Notes under the pieces: model-generated
Database searches by the model: none
What the model saw: only the letters and a program-made list of their open reading frames with translations
Told to the model about the DNA's origin: nothing
Translations under genes and position numbers: made by a program
Part shown: positions 24,301 to 30,300 of the stretch, in pieces
Layout: the number at the start of each line of letters is the position of its first letter
How positions within the stretch are numbered: the first letter of the stretch is position 1
DNA from: Echinarachnius parma
Lineage: Eukaryota; Echinodermata; Echinoidea; Clypeasteroida; Echinarachniidae
Length of the DNA: 64,000 nucleotides
Direction of reading: 5' to 3'
Assembly (NCBI GenBank): GCA_037951105.1
Contig: JBAMJV010001325.1
Span: 1-64,000 of the forward strand

Positions 24301-27300
24301 AAATTGCAGTCTCTTTTATGGACAGAATCTATTACTTTGACAGTATAAGCACAATAAAAGACAGTGAAAGACAGTGAAGAAGATATTAACAAGTGTGATG
24401 GTGTAAGAAGAGAGCAGTATCTGGCTGGTGTATAATACAATCATGTCCATAAATGTAATCTCCAGAGTTTTATAAGCGGCATAAACCATTTTACAGATTG
24501 ATTTAATGTGACAGAATGTGTATACTGTATGCAGAGAAAATATTCTAGCAGATGTTCAGGAAAATGTGCCTTTGACCCATTGATGACAATTTGGACGATA
24601 CTAGTGACAAAGCATGAATGTTCTATGCGCCAACTATATATATGATTTGCGCTAACTATATATATATGAATTTTGCTCGAACACTTACAGATTTGATGGC
24701 AAAGTATTCATTATCCCGTGTGAACATAGTTTTCTGGTACGCTCCTAAAGCTGTCTCCAACTGAGACTATTATATACAAGGTGTTAGTCCAAACCACACA
24801 GAAAGACAGAAAATAAATGAGTTATGATTAGTACAGTAGTTATTTATTACCACTTTCCCGTTAAGATTCTGAAATTCCCATAAAGTTGGTATAATTTGCT
24901 AGGTTCCAGTAGACAGGGGGTTAATTGTATCATTGTATTGCATGCATAACAGTATGATGTTTGCTGCATCACACACTTCAGTCTATTTGTATTTATTCTT
25001 TCTACCTATTGTTTGAAAAGAAGGACTAGAATTGTTTGTTTAATGTTAGTCAGAAAAGATTAAAAGAAAATTAACAGTCACACCACAACTGAAAGAAAAT
25101 GTTACTTTACTATACAATCCATGTATTTAATAGGATTTGTTTTGTTATCTCTGACCCTCACAATTATTCATTGTTCAAGATTGAAGTACATGGTTTGAGT
25201 TTCAGCTCTAAAATACATTATATATGAAGAATGAAATTATTTCAAGCCTAAAAGCACTACAGTCAACTTGACCAGTCAGCTAGACCAGTCGGGGCTGGTT
25301 CAACATCTTGAATCAGCCCTGACTGGTGTTGGACTGGCTCCCAACTAGCAAAAATCTGAGTTGTGAGGCAACGCTCACTGACTGATCCGACTGAAAACCA
25401 ATTTGGTTCGAGTTTAGCTGAAGTATTGATACGCACACACAGCAGGATACAATGCAAACTAAGTGATTATGTAAAGCTACATGTAGCTGGAATCCTGCAC
25501 ACCAGCACTAATTAGGCAGCATGAGGTTGAATTACATATTTTGAGAGTGACTACCTCCTTTTTATAAGATACCGGGAAAACAAGGTAATTGTCAAGACCT
25601 CAAGGACCTCCTTATATTAAGCTTCTACTTTAGCTGGAATCCTCACAAAAGCAAATCAGCTAGATATTTAAAGCAGCACTAGATTAACTTACATGTTTGA
25701 GAGTGACGACCTCCTTGTTCCTCGCAGCCAGCTCCTCCTCGTGCTTCTTGGTCTCCCTCATCCTGGAGAACTTTGCCGCCAGGGCAGACAGCGCCACCTC
25801 CTTCTCCCTCAGCTCCTTGCGCAGGAGCTCCACCTCTCCCTTGTACCTGGTGAGGGAGCCCTCCTTGGTCGTCAGGTCCCGCTGGAGCTTGGTCATCAGC
25901 GCCGAGCTCGTCCCCTTCTCCTTCTTGAGTTTCTCCAGCTCCAGGCGGAGGGCGACGAGCTCCTTCTCCCTCTGGTGGAGCAGGGATCGCAGGTGCGCCA
26001 CGTTTTCCATCGGATCCGAGCTCTCCAGCCTCATCTTGGACATCTATGAACAAAACAACAAAAAAACATTTCAAGAAAGTAATACAAAAGTTTGAATTCC
26101 TACAAATCAGCAGTTCCATATTGGAAGTGTATTGTCCTACTGACATAGCCCTTTAAATAAGATTGCTGTCTCTTTGTTTCAGCCAGCCATAATACGTTGA
26201 CTTCATCAATGAACAAGGTCTATCATAAAAACAAATGAGAGATACAATATAACATAATCCTCTATCTCCCCCCAAGTCTTTGGCGCAAAAAGGAACTCAA
26301 ATCCGCAGTGCAACAAAGACTTTAAAAAAGGCCTAATGATCGACAACAAGAGTAAAAATGTAAGAACAAAAGCAACGCAGCTGCAGTGTGGAACTGTACA
26401 GACTTTTTGGTTTTATTTTTGTGTTTTAACGGTTTTCAGCAAAGATGGGGAAACGACAGCACCAGTCAGATAAAATACCGTGTTCATAAATCAGATTGCT
26501 GTCTCTTTGTGTCAGTCAGCCGTAATACGTTGACTTCATCAATGAACACGGTCTATAATAAAAAACAAATGAGAGATAATACTCTTGATTAAGATTACAA
26601 TATAACATAATCCTCTACCCTTAAGTAAACTGACTTCCTTCTCCAGGTCCGTGAGTTTGACCTGGATGGATGGGTCAGCGAAGGAGGCCTTCTGCTGGGC
26701 CTGGTGAATCTGGACGATCAGCAAATAGTGCATTGATATTTCCCTAAAATGAATTGACCTATTGTCATAAAGTGCATTGACCTACTGACCTTTTCTTTGA
26801 GTGCATTGACCTCGAGCCGCTTGAGGTTGACCTCTTTCTCCATGTCTTTGAGTTTGAGCTGGATGGATGGGTCGGCGAAGGAGGCCTTCTGTTGGGCCTG
26901 GTGCACCTCGACGGACAGTGAGTCCATGTCTGACCGCAGCTGGTCGATGACCCCGTCCTTGCGCTTGGACTCGGCCTCGAAGACGGCCAGCCGGTTGATC
27001 TCGTCTCCCATCCTCAACAGCTTCTGGTCCTGTATGTAAACATGCAAGACAAGCAATCAATTAGTCGGTTGAGAAAGAGAAGGGCGCTAGGTCACTTTTT
27101 GTAATTTGGAGATAGTCATGTTTGAGGTTTGAAAGTCATGTATGAAAGCCATGTAGCTCTCTAAATTTGATAAATAAAATTTCCCCAAATTAGATATAAA
27201 CATGTGAACAATTTGCATCAGATGGAGGAGGCTCTGACCTACAAAATGGTGAGCGGAACTCAATTTGGCCAAAAAAATGACTTAATGCCCTTCTCACTCT

Positions 27301-30300
27301 CACCCAAGATTGGTAGAGCGCCTAGCTGCCTTCTAATCGTAAAGTCTGTGTTTGAACTGAACTATGCCTAGATGTTATCTTGTTTGCAGAACTATTTTTC
27401 TCTTCATTAATGCTACCAAAGTCCTTCTTAGGATGCTCTAGTTAACCCTGAGCCCATGCATTGCAGGACTAACTGATCATCGCAAAACCCTGGATGCTTT
27501 TAGACAGCATCTTGCATTATACAGGGTGGCCCAAAATTGGCAAAAATGGGAACCTGACATGGAGTTACTCAGAGCGCCCTAAAACAAACACTACATGACC
27601 AAAATGACTGTTCTTGGTATCGTGTTTCATTGGAAAAGACACTATATCCGTTGTACATAATCATTTTGTTACTATATTTTGGGAAGTGCCCCGTTCCGTT
27701 TTTTTGGGCCACCCTGTATATCTCTGAGCACTCCTAGTTTATATTTCTTCTATTTGCTGTCCTATACTGACCTTTTCATGAGCGGCAAAGACCTCAGTAA
27801 CGGGCGAGCTCCTGGTGTTCGGACTGCTGGACATCTGAGTGGACGCCATACCACGCTGACTACCAGAACTGACCCAGCCACCTGTCACAGCTGCCCAGAG
27901 AAAAATATAGGGAAACTTAAAGATAAAATAAATTTTGATAACATTCATATCAGTGAAACAGAAAATATCATTCATTTTGATAATTGCCAAAACCGCACTA
28001 TATCAGTAAATTTGTAGCATTCAGACAACATTTACATCATTTAGTAATACTAAAAATAAGTTGACAACATAAAACTCTTATAGTACAAGACAAAAGGATG
28101 GAAATATTTTGGTTAAGCCTAGGGTGAGAACAGAACATGGAAAAACTTCAATCTCGTTTCAGGGATCAGATATTTGGAATAGTATGCCTTTAGAGATACG
28201 GAGACTTGATAGACTCAACCTTATTAAGATAAATGTAAAAAAGTATTTATTTAGTCAATATGTCTTGTAGTGTTTTGTGAATTGCTACCAAACATAAAGC
28301 AATTTTTATTCTCTTGAACAGATTTTACATGTTTTATATAATCTTATAGTTTAGTAGTTATTAGTGTGTCCACTATTGTAAATACTTAGTGTAGAAAATA
28401 GTGTAGAATGTTATTTAATCTTGCCTTAGTCAAATGTAAGCATATCGTCTATTCATGTACATAGGGTCCTACGCCCCACTAGCAAAAGTTGCTATTTCTG
28501 TAGGGTCCTTTTACCAGTTTGTTTGTCAACATTTCTTATATTCATGTATGATTGTTATATTGTTATCTTATTGGTAATAAAGTTATTCATTCATTCATTC
28601 ATTCATAAACATCTTGGTTGTCAATCTATTACTGGATATACATGTACAATAGGTATACCAATTCAAATTAGAACATACTGTACATACTTCATACTAAATT
28701 GGAGGGGAAAAAATAAGGTGAACAAAATAAGGTGATTAATTAAAACTTCATAAAAGTTGGAATGACTCTGCAATTATCAATCCCTGGAACTTAGTATAGC
28801 ATGTTTATTTAATCATAGTTTTTTGCCTCATTCAAATTCAAATATATTATTATCTCCATGTACAAAGGGTACTACGCCCCATTAGCAACAGTTGCTATTT
28901 TTGTAGGGTCATGTTTCCAATTTGTTTGTATGTAAATTTTTTTGTTTACATATGATTGTTATCTTGTTATCTTTGAACATATTGGTGATAAAGTTATTCA
29001 TTCAACTATGTTTTACAGGGTACCACCACCCATAAATAATATTCTTATAAATGAAAGGTAACATCTTTAGTAGTCCAATCCATCAACAAGTTCCGAAAAA
29101 TATGTTTCCAGAAAGAAAAAAATAATAATTGGAAAACGCATCACATTCTAAAGCATGCGTTCATGGGTCTGCATGTACGAAGACTACCTTTGTCCAGAGC
29201 GAATCGTCCGGGATTCTATCGTCTCCAAACGTACGCGTGAATAGAATTGACGCACTCGCGCATGTTTGGCGCGTACGGAACCACAAAATAATACTGGTTC
29301 CGTAAGTGTTGGTAATTAATTGCATTGTTTATGAGTTACACAACCCTTTGCATAATGTTGGGTATATCTATTTGATATCCCAAAACGGAACCAAAACATA
29401 TAATTATGTGTTGTTCTTTGCCCGGTGGTCCCCTTTAAGGTCAAAGTCTTTAATAGCAAGGTATTAAATACACAATAGTGACAATACAAAACTAAAACAA
29501 TGGTTAAATCAAAACTAAATATAAACATGGTTAAGGAACATTACCTCTCCTGGGAGGGAGGGGGCTGTTAGTGGGGCTCTGGCTGGAGATATGCACCCCA
29601 CCCCCAGTCCCCGGCCCACTGCCACTGCCCCTCCTAGTTCCAGCGCTCGAAGGCCTGGACCTCGGCGGTCTTGGTATAACCCTGTCACCCGCTGCCCCCG
29701 GTGCTGGTCCGGGGGGCGGCTGGGCACCCCAAGCTGAAGAGGTGGGCGGCTGTGTACCCCATGATGTTGAGGAGGGGGGCGGTTGTGTACCCCATGCTGA
29801 TGTAGGGGGCATGTTACTGCCCCCCTCATAGGGTAGCGTTGTTTGCTGCATGGGTGCGTAGGGGGCACTGGTGCCTGATACCATGGAGGGGAGGTAGGGC
29901 AGTTGAGACACCTTGAGGGAATATAAGAAAAGTGATGTTAATTGACTTCATAAATATTTCTGGTACAAATGTTATTTCGTTGATATGGCGTACTGTAGGA
30001 AAACAGACCAAACTGATTGACAGAAACCTACCCTAACATTTCTTGGTACTAATACCTACGCTTCCATTTTAACCCATTGTAAAATCATGACATGATCGTG
30101 CAATCCTTACGCATCTGCTGTTCCCCCCCCCCCCCCCCCCTCCCCCACCCCCCCCAAAAAAAAAATTAAAATAGTGTTGGTTGATTTTCCTAGCAAGATT
30201 AATCAGTATAAAAGTGTCATGAGTCTGTGCTCTATTTTCTGAGAGTTTTAGATGTTTATAAGAAAGAAAAAAAAAGTTATTACCTAATCTTTAATACACA

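Noticed and set aside
25679-26146. 155-residue minus frame (Gly/Glu/Ala/Pro-rich) and three plus-strand frames over the same bases
   Set aside because: Alternative frames of GC-rich FHAD1 exon 6, which is supported by splice phase and coiled-coil character in its own frame.
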